Source: Streptacidiphilus neutrinimicus (GTDB lineage Bacteria; Actinomycetota; Actinomycetes; Streptomycetales; Streptomycetaceae). From it: a DNA stretch of 60,561 nucleotides. The stretch is taken from contig NZ_BBPO01000012.1 in assembly GCF_000787815.1 (NCBI RefSeq), positions 7,668 to 68,228 on the forward strand, read 5' to 3'. This document shows, piece by piece, positions 34,480 through 52,170 of the stretch (its first letter is position 1; each line of letters opens with the position of its first letter). The notes below the pieces were generated by a model. The model worked only from the letters and a program-made list of their open reading frames with translations. It ran no database searches and was not told the DNA's origin. The position numbers and the translations under genes are program-made.

Positions 34480-35534
34480 CCGCCGACACCCTGCTCGCCC
34501 TCCCCCGGCCGGGACTGCTGTCCCGGCCCGGCACGGTCGACCCGGCGGAGGTGGAATACGCCGCCGCCCGGCTGGTCGACCGCGCCCGCCGCACCCCCCT
34601 GCTGCCGTTCCTCCCCGGGCTGCGCCTGAAGGCCGAACACCTGCAGCACAGCGGCTCGTTCAAGCTGCGGGGCGCGACCAACGCGGTGCTCGCACTCGGG
34701 GCCCGGTCCGTCGTCACGGGCTCCTCGGGCAACCACGGCATCGCCCTGGCCCGGCTGGCCCAGGACCTCGGCGTCGCGCTGACGGTCGTGATGGCCGGGG
34801 GCGCCAACCCGGACAAGGCAGCACTGATCCGGGCGCTCGGCGCCCGCACCGTCTCCGTGTCCGGCGGCGTCGCCGAACGCGAGGAACGGGCGCGGGAGTT
34901 GGCCGACCGCACGGGCGCGGTGCTGATCCCGTCCTCGGACCACGCCCTGGTCGTCGCCGGGCAGGGCACGGTGGGCCGGGAGATCCTGGCCGACGCCCCC
35001 GAGGTGGAGACCCTCTACGTTCCGGCCGGCGGCGGCGGACTGCTGGCCGGGGTCTGCCTGGCCGCGTGGGACCGCCCGGTGCGGGTGGTCGGCGTCGAAC
35101 CCGCCGCAACGCCCCGCTACGCCCGCTCGCTCGCCGCCGGACGCCCGCTGCGGCTGCCGCCGAGCGACACGGTCGCGGACGGACTGCGCGGCCAGCAGCC
35201 GGGCGTGGTCACCTACCCGATCGTCCGCGACCGCGTCGACGCGGTGGTCGAGGTCACCGACGCGGAGATCCTGGCCGCGGTCGCCCTGCTCGCCGGGCAC
35301 GGCGTCGAGGCGGAGCCCAGCGGCGCGGTGGCGGTGGCCGGGGCGCTGCGCCACCGCGGCGCAGAGCACGCCGTGGCCGTCGTCTCCGGCGGCAACACGC
35401 CCGCCGCGCTGCGCGCCGCGACGGCCCGCGTCACCAGGCTCTCCGACCTCCGGTCCTCCCGTTCGTCCGACACACCCGGCTCGTCCGGCTCTTCCCACGC
35501 GTCCCGCTCGTCCCATTCCCCGAAGGAGCAGTAG
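34476..35534 (+). CDS. PLP-dependent threonine/serine dehydratase-like enzyme (fold type II)
   Basis: 352 residues related to threonine ammonia-lyase and serine racemase. It has HSGSFKLRGA (PLP Lys63), GSSGNHGIALARLA, MAGGANPDKAALIRALGA, PAGGGGLLAG (phosphate-binding Gly loop) and HAVAVVSGGNT. No regulatory ACT domain. The C-terminus carries a Ser-rich tail (about 325-352). Possible roles: deamination of Thr or Ser to a 2-oxo acid, epimerisation, or replacement to make a diamino acid; the sequence does not decide. The ATGA overlap with the A gene and three bases to the carrier gene place it in precursor supply or starter processing for this pathway. Confidence 0.85.
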   Translation: MTADTLLALPRPGLLSRPGTVDPAEVEYAAARLVDRARRTPLLPFLPGLRLKAEHLQHSGSFKLRGATNAVLALGARSVVTGSSGNHGIALARLAQDLGVALTVVMAGGANPDKAALIRALGARTVSVSGGVAEREERARELADRTGAVLIPSSDHALVVAGQGTVGREILADAPEVETLYVPAGGGGLLAGVCLAAWDRPVRVVGVEPAATPRYARSLAAGRPLRLPPSDTVADGLRGQQPGVVTYPIVRDRVDAVVEVTDAEILAAVALLAGHGVEAEPSGAVAVAGALRHRGAEHAVAVVSGGNTPAALRAATARVTRLSDLRSSRSSDTPGSSGSSHASRSSHSPKEQ

Positions 35535-35536
35535 CC

Positions 35537-35791
35537 ATGACCATCACCACCGCCTCCGGCATCAGCACCGTCGACCTGGTCGTCTCCGTCTACCAGGACG
35601 CCCTGGGGGTCCCCGGCATGGACCAGGACAGCGACTTCTTCGAGAACGGCGGCGACTCGCTCACCGCCTTCCAGATCACCAGCCGGCTCCAGGAGGCGCT
35701 GGGCGCCGAGATCCCGGTCGCGCTGGTCTTCGCCTATCCGTGCCCGGGCGAGCTGGCGGAGGTCGTCGAAGCAGACCTCGGCCAGGCGTGA
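35537..35791 (+). CDS. Free-standing peptidyl carrier protein
   Basis: 84 residues forming a single T domain. DSDFFENGGDSLTAFQITSRL holds the phosphopantetheine Ser41, followed by LGAEIPVALVFAYPCPGELAEVV. AAGGAGC lies before the ATG. The 'FENGGDS' and 'VFAYP' wording is that of NRPS carriers rather than fatty-acid ACPs. Together with the stand-alone A protein it makes a split loading module, since the first synthetase starts with a condensation domain and needs an upstream donor. It is also the most likely scaffold on which the two LanB-like proteins and the PLP enzyme act. Confidence 0.92.
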   Translation: MTITTASGISTVDLVVSVYQDALGVPGMDQDSDFFENGGDSLTAFQITSRLQEALGAEIPVALVFAYPCPGELAEVVEADLGQA

Positions 35792-35822
35792 CCGGGCGGG
35801 CAAAGGGAGGAGGAGAGCTGAG

Positions 35823-38141
35823 GTGACCGAGATCCGTCTGCCCGGCGGCCGTTGGCGGCTGTGGGAGCAGTTCGCCCTGCGCGGCCCGGGCTTCCCAGCC
35901 GACGGAGTGCTGCGCCTGGCCCCCGCCGGACTGGCCGGGGCGGCCGACAAGTTCGGCCCCGGGGACGCCCTGTCCGGCCCCGACTGGGACGCCTTCGCCG
36001 AGGGGTTCGACGAGGCCGCCGTCGCGACCGCGCACGCGCTGCAGGACATCGCCCGCACCCCCGCCTTCCGCGAGGCCGTGGCGTGGCAGAACCGGCCCGT
36101 GCTCGACTCGGGCATCAAGCCCTTCCTGAACTGGACCCCGACCGCCGCCGGACGCACCAGCATGCCCCGCCAGCGCGAGGAGCTGGTCGCCCACTACTGG
36201 CAGCGCTTCTGCGTCAAGAACGACACCATCGGCTTCTTCGGCCCCGTCGGCTGGGGCCGGTTCGACCCCGAGGCGGGCGCGGGCGTCCGCGTCGACCCGG
36301 GCGAGGGGCTGGTCGCCGCGACCGAACTGTACTTCGCCGGCTGGGCGGTGGACGCGCTCGCTGCGAGCCTTGCCGCCGACCCGGCCGCACGGGAGTGGAT
36401 CGCGCCCTGGCGTGTTCCCTTCGTCCGCGCGGACGGCGACCGGGTGATCGTGCCGGGCCGTCCGCCGCAGCAGGCGGGCGCCGAGCTCACGGCCGTGCTG
36501 GCCCGCTGCGACGGCGTCCGCACGGCCCACCGGCTCGCCGAGGAACTGCCGGAGTGGGACGTCCCCACCGTGCTGGACGAACTCGTGCGCCGCCGCTGGG
36601 CGGTGTGGCGGCTGGAGGTCCCGGCCGCCACCCGGCCCGAGCGCTGGCTGCGCGCCTGGCTCGACACCGTCGGCGACGCAGGACTGCGCGAACGCGGCCT
36701 CCACGGGCTCGAGTTGCTGGAACGCGGACGCGAACGGGTGCGCGCCGCCCGGGGCGCCGACCAGGTCGTCGCCGCGATGTCGCTGCTGGAGCAGGAGTTC
36801 GTCGAGCTGACCGAGACCGCCGCGGTGCGGGAGAAGTCGGCCGGGACCGCGCCCTGCCGGGCGCTGGTCTACTCCGACTGCCGTCGCGCCGCGACGGCCC
36901 GGATCGGCGCCGAGGTCGCCGAGGTCCTGGCCGCTTCCCTGGAACCGCTGTTCACCGCGGCCGGGTGGCTCACCTCGCGCCTCGCGGCGGAGGTGATGGA
37001 GGCGGCCAAGGGCGTGCACGCGCGGCTCGCCGCCGAGGGGCCGGTGGACCTGGCGTCGTTCTGGTTCGCCTGCATGCCGATCCTGCACGGCGACGCGCGG
37101 GAGGCCGCGCAGCGGCTCCAGCAGGAGTTCCAGGCTCACTGGCAGGCGATCCTCGCCCCCGAGCCGGGGGTGCGCCGGGTCGGGCGTGAGCTCGCGGACG
37201 TCGCCGCGGCCGTCGCCGAACGCTTCGCTGCGGGGCCCTTCGCCGACGCCGGCCCGGGCTGGACCGCCGCGCGCTACCTCAGCCCCGACGTGATGATCGC
37301 GGCGCGGCGCGCGGAGGCGATCGAGCGCGGCGAGTTCCAACTCGTCCTCGGCGAGCTGCACCTGGCCTCCAACACGCTCGGCGCCTCGCTCTTCGTGCAC
37401 CAGCACGCCGAGCCCGCGGAGCTCGCCGCGCTCACCGACCGGGACCACCCCGGACCGCGACTGACCCCGCTGCTGCCCAAGGAGCACCGCTCGCGGCTCT
37501 CCGCCCGGGTCAAGTACGCGCTGCGCCGGCCCGAGGACTACCAGGTCGCCCTGGTGGACCAGACCGGCGACCCCGCGGATCCGCGCACCCTGCTGAGCGC
37601 GGACCTGGCGGTAGTGGAACAGGACGGCGACCTGCGGGTCGTCCTGCCGGACGGGACCGGGTTCCCCGCGGTCGACGTCTTCGCGCACGTGCTCACCACG
37701 CTCGCGATGGACCTGTTCCAGATCCTGCCCGAGGCGGAGCACACCCCGCGCGTCACCGTCGACCGGCTGGTCGTCGCCCGCGAGACGTGGCGCCTGCGCG
37801 CCACGGACCTCGACTTCCCGGAGGAGAAGGACGAACGCCGCCGCTTCGTCCGGGCCCGCCACTGGCGCGAGCAGCAGGGCCTGCCCCGCTTCGTCTTCGT
37901 CGTCTCACCGGCCGAGTCCCGCCCGTTCTACGTGGACTTCGACAGCCCCGTGTACGTCACCGTGCTGGCCAAGGCGCTGCGACGCCTGGCCCGCCGGGAC
38001 CCTGACGGACGGGTGGTCATCACCGAGATGCTGCCCACCCCGGAGCAGACCTGGCTCACGGACGACACGGGGCGCACCTACACCAGCGAACTCCGCTTCG
38101 TCGCGGTGGACGAGCGCCACCTCCCCGGAGGTGATGCCTAA
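35823..38141 (+). CDS. LanB-like tRNA-dependent glutamylation-domain protein 2 (paralogue of protein 1)
   Basis: 772 residues, colinear with LanB-like protein 1 from start to end and likewise without an elimination domain. Shared blocks include LPGGRWRLWE, FALRGPGFPA, ADKFGPGDAL, KNDTIGFFGPVGWGR, CRALVYSDCRRAATA, GELHLASNTLGASLFVHQH and FYVDFDSPVYVTVL. An 89-bp segment is identical at DNA level (30968-31056 and 36171-36259). Start GTG 35823 with GGAGGAGAG. Two paralogues in one operon suggest either two successive tRNA-dependent additions or a heterodimer. It is the last gene before a 263-bp gap and the large synthetases. Confidence 0.82.
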   Translation: MTEIRLPGGRWRLWEQFALRGPGFPADGVLRLAPAGLAGAADKFGPGDALSGPDWDAFAEGFDEAAVATAHALQDIARTPAFREAVAWQNRPVLDSGIKPFLNWTPTAAGRTSMPRQREELVAHYWQRFCVKNDTIGFFGPVGWGRFDPEAGAGVRVDPGEGLVAATELYFAGWAVDALAASLAADPAAREWIAPWRVPFVRADGDRVIVPGRPPQQAGAELTAVLARCDGVRTAHRLAEELPEWDVPTVLDELVRRRWAVWRLEVPAATRPERWLRAWLDTVGDAGLRERGLHGLELLERGRERVRAARGADQVVAAMSLLEQEFVELTETAAVREKSAGTAPCRALVYSDCRRAATARIGAEVAEVLAASLEPLFTAAGWLTSRLAAEVMEAAKGVHARLAAEGPVDLASFWFACMPILHGDAREAAQRLQQEFQAHWQAILAPEPGVRRVGRELADVAAAVAERFAAGPFADAGPGWTAARYLSPDVMIAARRAEAIERGEFQLVLGELHLASNTLGASLFVHQHAEPAELAALTDRDHPGPRLTPLLPKEHRSRLSARVKYALRRPEDYQVALVDQTGDPADPRTLLSADLAVVEQDGDLRVVLPDGTGFPAVDVFAHVLTTLAMDLFQILPEAEHTPRVTVDRLVVARETWRLRATDLDFPEEKDERRRFVRARHWREQQGLPRFVFVVSPAESRPFYVDFDSPVYVTVLAKALRRLARRDPDGRVVITEMLPTPEQTWLTDDTGRTYTSELRFVAVDERHLPGGDA

Positions 38142-38170
38142 CGGCTACGCCTGACGCGGTGTTGCACCTC

Positions 38171-38274
38171 CAGGGGCGCGGGGACCCGCGCGAGCAACCG
38201 CCCTGTGCGGACGGCCCCGCGCGGTCGGGCCTCTCCGTGGGTGGGCGCTTGTCGCGCGGTTCCCCGCGCCCCTG
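38171..38274. repeat. Streptomyces-type intergenic palindromic repeat, copy 1
   Basis: The outer arms CAGGGGCGCGGGGA (38171-38184) and TCCCCGCGCCCCTG (38261-38274) are perfect 14-bp complements. Further imperfect pairing (CCGCGCGAGCAA / TTGTCGCGCGG) lies inside, with an inner GTGCGGACGGCCC. It lies between LanB-2 and the first synthetase gene and could form a long hairpin in the transcript, either attenuating or separating the two parts of the operon. Confidence 0.85.
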
Positions 38275-38404
38275 AGGCGGTGCGGCTACCTGCGGGAGCG
38301 AAGCTGAGCGCGCAGTGCGGGTTGCGCGCAGCGCTGCGTCTTCTTCCCTACTGGCCGATGCGGCCCGAGCGGCAGTCTGCAGGAAACACCGCTTGGAGGC
38401 CCCC

Positions 38405-41400
38405 GTGACTGCAACCTCAGCCGTCCCCGACGGCGCGCTCGACCACGAGCGTCCACGCACCGCGTCCTTCGCGCAGCGCCGGCTCTGGTTCCTGGACCAA
38501 CTCGCCAAGGACGCCTCCGGCTCCCTGCTGCCGCTGGCCCTGCGGCTCCGCGGTCCCCTCGACGCCGACGCGCTGGAGCGCGCGCTCGCGGGGATCGCCG
38601 ACCGGCACGAGGTCCTGCGGACCCGCTTCACCGCCGTCGGAGGCGAGCCCGTGCCGCGGGTGGACCCGGCGGGCAGCACCGCGCTGGAGCGGGTCGAGGC
38701 GACGGACGTCGCCTCCCTCTTCGCCGAGCAGCTGGCCCGCCCGCTGGACCTCGCCACCGAGCACCCGATGCGCGCCGTCCTGGCCCGGCTCGGGGCCGAC
38801 GACCACGTCCTGCTGGTGACGATCCATCACATCGCGGTCGACGGCTGGTCCTGGGACGTGCTGATGCGCGAACTCGCGGCCGGGTACCAGGGCGAGGCCG
38901 TCGCCGCGCCGGCACTGCAGTACGGCGAGGTGGCCGCCGCGCAGGCCGAACGGCTCAGCGGCGCGCGGATGGAGAAGCTGCTGGGCTACTGGCGTGAGCG
39001 CCTCGACGGTCTGACGCCGCTGGCCCTGCCCACGGACCGGCCGCGGCCCCGCTTCTGGGACGGCGCGGGCGACGTCGTGCGCTTCCGGCTCCCGGCCGAC
39101 CTCGTGGCCGAGGTGGACGTGCTCGCCCGCAAGCACCGGGCGACCCGCTACATGCTGCTGCTCGCCGTCTACCAGGCGCTGCTGGGCCACTGGTCCGGCC
39201 GGACCGACATCGCCGTCTGCTCCACCCTGGCCGACCGCGGCAGCGCCCAGGTCGCCGACCTGATCGGCCCGTTCGTCAACACCGTTGTGCTTCGGGCCGA
39301 CCTGTCCGGCGGGCCCGACTTCGACACGCTGCTGGACCGGGTGCGGGGCGGCGTGCTGCAGGACCTCTCCCGCTGCGAGGCCCCGTTCGACACCGTCGTG
39401 CGGGCCGTCGGCGGCGAGCGCGACCTGTCCCGGCACCCGCTGGCGCAGGCCTCGTTCACCCTGCTCAACACCGCCCACCACGAGCTGCGCCTGCCCGGCC
39501 TGGAGGTCGAGCTGGTGCCGCCGCCGCTCGGCGGGACGCCGCTCGACGTCTTCCTCGACCTCAACCTGTGCCCGGACGGCTCCGTCGCGGCCCGGCTCCA
39601 GTACGCGACGGCCCTGTTCGATGCGGCGACGATGGAGCGGTTCAGCTCCGCCTACGTCGAGCTGCTGCGCGCGGTGCTGGCCGATCCGCGGACCCCCGTG
39701 CGCGAGCTGGCGGCGCGCCTGGCGCTGCTGCCGAGCGCGGCCCAGGGCACGGACGTCGCCACCGTCGTGAACGAGTGGAGCCGGGCCGCCGACCGGCCCG
39801 AGGGTGAGCCGGCCCCGGTCGCCTTCGCCGGTCCGGCCGAGGCGGTCGCGCTGGTCTGCGCCAGCCGCACCGTCAGCTACGGCGAGCTGGACGGGCTGAC
39901 CGGCGGTCTCGCCACCGCCCTGCGCGAGGCGGGGGTCACGGCGGGCGGCCCGGTCGGCGTGCTGGTCCGGCGCGGTGTCTGGTCCGTGGCCGCGATGGGC
40001 GCGGCCTGGCGGGCCGGCGGCGTCTACGTGCCGCTGGACGCGGACCTGCCGCAGCAGCGCCTGGCCTTCATGGTGCGGGAGGCGGGCCTGGTCGCGCTGG
40101 TGGCGGACGAGCGGACCGCGTTCCTCGCCGAGGAGCTGGCCGCGCAGGCCGCGACCGACGAGGCGCACCCCGGCCTCCGGCCCCGCGCCGCTGCGCCCAC
40201 CGCGCACAAGGCGGGCGCGGCCCCAGCCGGCTCACCGGCGGCGGCCGGCGACTGCGGAGCCACGGGTCCCGCGGCTGTTCCGGCCACGGGTGCGCCGGCC
40301 GCGGGCGGCGCACCGCTGCCGGTCGTCCGGGTCGAGGCCGTGGTGCCCGACGCCGGCGCGCCGCGTCACACCCCGCACCCCCACGAGCTGGCCCACGTCA
40401 TCTTCACCTCCGGCTCCACCGGCCGCCCCAAGGCGGTCGGCGTCGAGCACCGGGCGCTGGCCGCGCACGTCGCCGCCGCCCGCGAGCGGTTCGCCGTCAC
40501 GGCGGACGACCGGGTCCTCGCCTTCTCCTCCTTCTGCTTCGACGCCTCACTCGACCAGCTGCTGCCCGCCCTCGGCTGCGGCGCGCGGGTGGTGATCCGC
40601 CCGGACGAGCCGTGGCTGCCCACCCAGGTCGCCGAGGCCGTCGCCCGGCACGGCCTCACCGTGGTCAACCTGCCGCCGACCTTCTGGACCGAGCTCGCGT
40701 TCAGCCTGGACCGCCGCAGCGCCGCGCAGCTGGCCACACTGCGGCTGCTGATCCTGGGCGGCGAGGCGGTCCCGTCCGGCGCGCTGGCCGCGTGGCGGGA
40801 AGTCGTGCCGCAGGTCCGGGTCTGCAACGCCTACGGCCCGACCGAGACCACCGTCACCGCCGCCACCTTCGACGCGGCCGAACCGGTGGACGGCCGGGTG
40901 CCGATCGGCCGGCCGCTCGGTCGGCGCCGCGCCTACGTGGTCGACGCGCACGACGAGCCCGTGGCCGTCGGCGTCCCCGGCGAGCTGCTGATCGGCGGAC
41001 CGGAGGTGGCCCGCGGCTACCTCGGCCGTCCGGCCCTGACCGCCGAGCGCTTCGTGCCGGACCCCTTCGCCGCCGACGGCAGCCGTCTCTACCGCACCGG
41101 CGACGTGGCGCAGTGGCTGCCCTCGGGCGACCTGGAGTTCCTGGGCCGCCGCGACGACCAGGTGAAGATCCGCGGCTTCCGCGTCGAGCTGGGCGAGGTC
41201 GAGGCGGTGCTGCGGTCCGCTCCCGGCGTGACCGCCGCCGCCGTCCGTCCGGACGCGGCCACGGGGCAGAGCCTGGGCGGGTACGTGGTGGGCGAGGGCG
41301 TCGACGCGGCGGCGCTGCGCGCGTGGTGCGCCGAGCGGCTGCCGCACTACGCGGTGCCCGCGGACTTCCTGGTGCTGGACGCGCTGCCGGTCACCGTCTC

Positions 41401-44400
41401 CGGCAAGCTGGACCGGGCCGCCCTGCCGGACCTGCGCCCGGACCGCTCCGCCTCCGGCGCCGGCTACGCCGCGCCGCGCACCGACGACGAACGGCTCATC
41501 GCCTCCATCTGGGCCGACGTGCTGGGCGTCGAGCGCATCGGCATCGACGACAGCTTCTTCGAGCTGGGCGGCCACTCGCTGCTGGCCACCATGGCCGTCT
41601 CCCGTGTCGCGGAGCGGCTGGGCCGCGACGTCGAGCTGCGCGCGCTCTTCGAGAACCCGCGCATCCGCGAGTTCGGCCCGCTGGTCGCCGCCGCCCGCAA
41701 GGCGGCCGGGGCGCAGGTGGTCCCGGTGGACCGCTCCGGCCCGCTGCCACTCTCCTTCGCGCAGGAGCGCCTGTGGTTCCTTGACCGCACCTCGGACCAG
41801 GGCGACGAGTACGTGCTCTGGTTCTCCTGGCGGCTGCGCGGCCGCCTGGACCGGGCCGCCTGGCAGGCCGCGCTCGATGCCATGACGGACCGCCACGAGG
41901 TGCTGCGCACCGCCCTGCTGGAGGTGGACGGCCGTCCGGTGCAGCAGGTCTGCGACCCGGTCCCGGTGCCGCTGGAGTGGTGCGACGCCCAGGAGGGCCT
42001 GGACGAGGACGAGATCCGCCGCCAGGCCCACGCCCTCGCCACCCGCCGCTTCGACCTGACCCGGCCGCCGATGCTGCGCGCGGGCGTGTGGCAGTTGGAC
42101 GCCGAGGACCAGGTCGCCGTCGTCGTCTTCCACCACGTCGCCACCGACGGCTGGTCCAAGGACGTCTTCCTGCAGGAGCTCACCGAGCTCTACCGGGCCG
42201 AGCTGGCCGGGCGCCGCGCGGTGCTGCCGCCGCTGCCGGTGCAGTACGGCGACTACGCCGTCTGGCAGCGCGACCGCGCCGAGAGCGGCGCGCTGGACGA
42301 GCAGTTGGCGCACTGGACCGGGGCGCTGCGCGGCGTGCCGGTGCTGGAGCTGCCCACCGACCGGCCGCGACCGGCCGGCTGGTCCGGCCGCGGCGGCGCG
42401 GTGGAGCTGACCCTGCCGACCGAGATGGGCGCGCGGCTGGACGCCTTCGCCCGCGAGCACGGCGTGACCCGGTTCATGGTGCTGCTCGCCGTCACCCAGG
42501 CGGTGCTGGCCCGCTGGACGGGACAGACGGACGTGGCCGTCGGCACCCCGGTGACCGGCCGCGGCCGCGCCGAACTCGAGCGGCTGGTGGGGTTCTTCGT
42601 CAACACCGTGGTGCTGCGCACCGACCTCGCCGGCGAGCCGACCTTCACCGCGCTGCTGGAGCAGGTCAAGGGCCGCGTGCTGGACGCGTTCGACCACCAG
42701 GACGTGCCGTTCGAGCGCGTGGTGGAGCAGCTGCGGCCCGAGCGCGACCTGTCGCGCAACCCGCTGTTCCAGGTCATGGTCGACGTGCAGGAGTCGGCGA
42801 CCGGCGGGCCCGGCATCGACGGCCTCTCAGCGAGCGACTTCACCCTCCCGTGGCGCTCGGCCAAGTTCGACCTGACCGCCGCCTTCCTGCTGTATCCGCA
42901 CCGCTTCGCGCTCAACGTCGAGTTCGCCGCCGACCTGTTCGACCCGGAGACGGCGCTGCGTTTCGCCGCACACGTCGGCCGGGTGCTGGAGGCGGTGCTG
43001 GAGGACCCCGACGCGGTCGTGGACCGGATCGACCTGCTGACGGCCGAGGAGCGCGCCGAGCTGGTCGCCGCCGCGGGCGTCGAGGCCGCGGCCGCGCCGC
43101 CGTTCGCGGTCGCGGGCGAGCCGGACGCCGTCGCGCTGGTCTGCGAGGGCGAGCGGCTCACCTACGCGGAGCTGGACGCGCTGACGGGTGGCCTGGCGGC
43201 GGCGATGACCGACGCCGGGGTCACCGGGGGCACACCCGTCGGCGTCTGCCTGCGGCGCGGCACCGGCTCGGTGGCGGCGATGACCGCCGTCTGGCGCGCG
43301 GGCGGCATGTACGTGCCGCTGGACCCGCAGCTGCCCGTCGAGCGCCTGCGCTACATGCTGGCCGAGGCCGGCGTCGGCCTGGTCCTCGCCGACGCGGCGA
43401 CCGCCCCCGCCCTCGCCGGACTGGACGTGCCGCTGCTGCGCGCGGACCAGGTGCGGCCCGACGCGGCCGGCCCCCGGTGCGAGGGCGCACCCGACGGCCT
43501 CGCCTACACCATCTTCACCTCGGGCTCCACCGGTCGCCCGAAGGCCGTCGGCGTCGAGCACCACGCACTGGCCGCGCACGTCGCCTCGGCGCGCGAGCTC
43601 TTCCGGCTGACGCCGCAGGACCGGGTGCTGGCCTTCGCCTCGCTCTCCTTCGACGCCTCCCTGGAGCAGATCCTGCCCGCGCTGAGCGTCGGCGCGCGGG
43701 TGGTGATCCGGCCCGACGAGGTCTGGTCGGTGGAGGAGCTGGCGGCCCGGGTCCGCGACGAGGGCGTCACCGTGATGGAGCTGACCCCGTCGTACTGGGA
43801 GGAGGTCGTCGCCCGCCTGGATGTGGTCGCGGCCGACCTGGCCTCGCTACGGCTGCTGGTGACCGGCGGCGAGGTGCTGCCGTCCGGCCCGCTGGCGGCC
43901 TGGTTCCGGCATCTGCCGGACGTCCACGTGGTCAACACCTACGGGCCCACCGAGACCGTCATCTCCGCGACCGCGCACGAGATCGACGCGCCGGTCCAGG
44001 GCCGGGTCCCGATCGGCCGCCCGCTCGGCTCGCGCCGCGCCTACGTGGCCGACGCGCACGGCGCGCTGGTCCCGGTCGGCATCCCCGGCGAACTGCTGGT
44101 CGGCGGACCGGAGCTGGCGCGCGGGTACCTGGGCCGCACGGCGCTGACCGCGGAGCGGTTCCTGCCCGATCCGTTCGGGCCCGGCGGCGGCCGGATCTAC
44201 CGCACCGGCGACCTGGTGCGCCGACTGCCCAGCGGCGAGCTGGAGTTCGTCGGCCGCAGCGACAACCAGGTGAAGATCCGCGGCTTCCGGGTCGAGCCCG
44301 GCGAGGCCGAGGCGGTGCTGCGCCGCCACGCGGGCGTGCACGCCGCCGCCGTGCTGGTGCGCGAGCTGCGCGGCGAGCCGGCGCTGGTCGGCTACGTCGC

Positions 44401-44863
44401 GGGCGCCGGGCTCTCCGCCGACCGACTGGCCGCACACTGCCGCGCCGAACTGCCCGGCTACCTCGTCCCCTCGGTCTTCGTGCTGCTGGACCAGCTGCCG
44501 CTGACCGTGCAGGGCAAGCTGGACACCGCCGCCCTGCCCGAGCCCGAGCCGCCGGCGCCCGTGGCGTTCACGGCGCCGCGCACGCCCACCGAGACCGTCA
44601 TCGCGCAGATCTGGGCCGAGGTCCTGGGCGTCGCCAAGGTCGGCGTCCACGACGACTTCTTCGCCCTCGGCGGTCACTCGCTGCGCGCCGTCTCCGCCGC
44701 CTCCCGGCTCCGGACCGCCTTCGACTGCCCCGTCCAGGTGCGCGACCTGTTCGAGCACCCGACCGTCGAGCTGCTGGCCGCCGAGGTCGAGCGGCAGCTC
44801 GTGGAACTGATCTCCGCCATGAGCGAGGACGAGATCGACCTGTCCCTGACGTGGACCGACTGA
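38405..44863 (+). CDS. Nonribosomal peptide synthetase 1 (C-A-T-C-A-T)
   Basis: 2152 residues, two modules. C1 (about 15-450) with HHIAVDGW at 141; A1 (about 480-985) with TSGSTGRPK near 668; T1 phosphopantetheine Ser1058; C2 (about 1110-1545) with HHVATDGW at 1243; A2 (about 1560-2020); T2 Ser2092. Both C domains keep the HHxxxDG motif. GrsA-aligned specificity residues: A1 D-A-D-N-I-G-A-V-T, A2 D-A-E-E-V-G-T-I-S. The second has acidic residues at two pocket positions and resembles codes for Lys, beta-Lys or Orn; the first is unassigned. There is no epimerase. A leading C domain means it extends a donor, presumably the free carrier protein. The start GTG 38405 follows GGAGG. Confidence 0.93.
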   Translation: MTATSAVPDGALDHERPRTASFAQRRLWFLDQLAKDASGSLLPLALRLRGPLDADALERALAGIADRHEVLRTRFTAVGGEPVPRVDPAGSTALERVEATDVASLFAEQLARPLDLATEHPMRAVLARLGADDHVLLVTIHHIAVDGWSWDVLMRELAAGYQGEAVAAPALQYGEVAAAQAERLSGARMEKLLGYWRERLDGLTPLALPTDRPRPRFWDGAGDVVRFRLPADLVAEVDVLARKHRATRYMLLLAVYQALLGHWSGRTDIAVCSTLADRGSAQVADLIGPFVNTVVLRADLSGGPDFDTLLDRVRGGVLQDLSRCEAPFDTVVRAVGGERDLSRHPLAQASFTLLNTAHHELRLPGLEVELVPPPLGGTPLDVFLDLNLCPDGSVAARLQYATALFDAATMERFSSAYVELLRAVLADPRTPVRELAARLALLPSAAQGTDVATVVNEWSRAADRPEGEPAPVAFAGPAEAVALVCASRTVSYGELDGLTGGLATALREAGVTAGGPVGVLVRRGVWSVAAMGAAWRAGGVYVPLDADLPQQRLAFMVREAGLVALVADERTAFLAEELAAQAATDEAHPGLRPRAAAPTAHKAGAAPAGSPAAAGDCGATGPAAVPATGAPAAGGAPLPVVRVEAVVPDAGAPRHTPHPHELAHVIFTSGSTGRPKAVGVEHRALAAHVAAARERFAVTADDRVLAFSSFCFDASLDQLLPALGCGARVVIRPDEPWLPTQVAEAVARHGLTVVNLPPTFWTELAFSLDRRSAAQLATLRLLILGGEAVPSGALAAWREVVPQVRVCNAYGPTETTVTAATFDAAEPVDGRVPIGRPLGRRRAYVVDAHDEPVAVGVPGELLIGGPEVARGYLGRPALTAERFVPDPFAADGSRLYRTGDVAQWLPSGDLEFLGRRDDQVKIRGFRVELGEVEAVLRSAPGVTAAAVRPDAATGQSLGGYVVGEGVDAAALRAWCAERLPHYAVPADFLVLDALPVTVSGKLDRAALPDLRPDRSASGAGYAAPRTDDERLIASIWADVLGVERIGIDDSFFELGGHSLLATMAVSRVAERLGRDVELRALFENPRIREFGPLVAAARKAAGAQVVPVDRSGPLPLSFAQERLWFLDRTSDQGDEYVLWFSWRLRGRLDRAAWQAALDAMTDRHEVLRTALLEVDGRPVQQVCDPVPVPLEWCDAQEGLDEDEIRRQAHALATRRFDLTRPPMLRAGVWQLDAEDQVAVVVFHHVATDGWSKDVFLQELTELYRAELAGRRAVLPPLPVQYGDYAVWQRDRAESGALDEQLAHWTGALRGVPVLELPTDRPRPAGWSGRGGAVELTLPTEMGARLDAFAREHGVTRFMVLLAVTQAVLARWTGQTDVAVGTPVTGRGRAELERLVGFFVNTVVLRTDLAGEPTFTALLEQVKGRVLDAFDHQDVPFERVVEQLRPERDLSRNPLFQVMVDVQESATGGPGIDGLSASDFTLPWRSAKFDLTAAFLLYPHRFALNVEFAADLFDPETALRFAAHVGRVLEAVLEDPDAVVDRIDLLTAEERAELVAAAGVEAAAAPPFAVAGEPDAVALVCEGERLTYAELDALTGGLAAAMTDAGVTGGTPVGVCLRRGTGSVAAMTAVWRAGGMYVPLDPQLPVERLRYMLAEAGVGLVLADAATAPALAGLDVPLLRADQVRPDAAGPRCEGAPDGLAYTIFTSGSTGRPKAVGVEHHALAAHVASARELFRLTPQDRVLAFASLSFDASLEQILPALSVGARVVIRPDEVWSVEELAARVRDEGVTVMELTPSYWEEVVARLDVVAADLASLRLLVTGGEVLPSGPLAAWFRHLPDVHVVNTYGPTETVISATAHEIDAPVQGRVPIGRPLGSRRAYVADAHGALVPVGIPGELLVGGPELARGYLGRTALTAERFLPDPFGPGGGRIYRTGDLVRRLPSGELEFVGRSDNQVKIRGFRVEPGEAEAVLRRHAGVHAAAVLVRELRGEPALVGYVAGAGLSADRLAAHCRAELPGYLVPSVFVLLDQLPLTVQGKLDTAALPEPEPPAPVAFTAPRTPTETVIAQIWAEVLGVAKVGVHDDFFALGGHSLRAVSAASRLRTAFDCPVQVRDLFEHPTVELLAAEVERQLVELISAMSEDEIDLSLTWTD

Positions 44864-44886
44864 GACCTGATTGGACCCCAAGCATC

Positions 44887-52166
<7,280 letters not shown>

Positions 52167-52170
<4 letters not shown>

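Noticed and set aside
30605-38141. Calling the LanB-like pair a classical class I lanthipeptide system
   Set aside because: No elimination domain, no LanC cyclase and no LanA precursor are adjacent, and both genes are coupled to A and carrier genes.
41977-44886. Upstream extension of the NRPS2 reading frame that would overlap NRPS1
   Set aside because: The extension is an out-of-frame shadow of NRPS1 with low-complexity Arg-rich sequence. A good start with a docking-like N-terminus exists at 44887, so no fusion is claimed.
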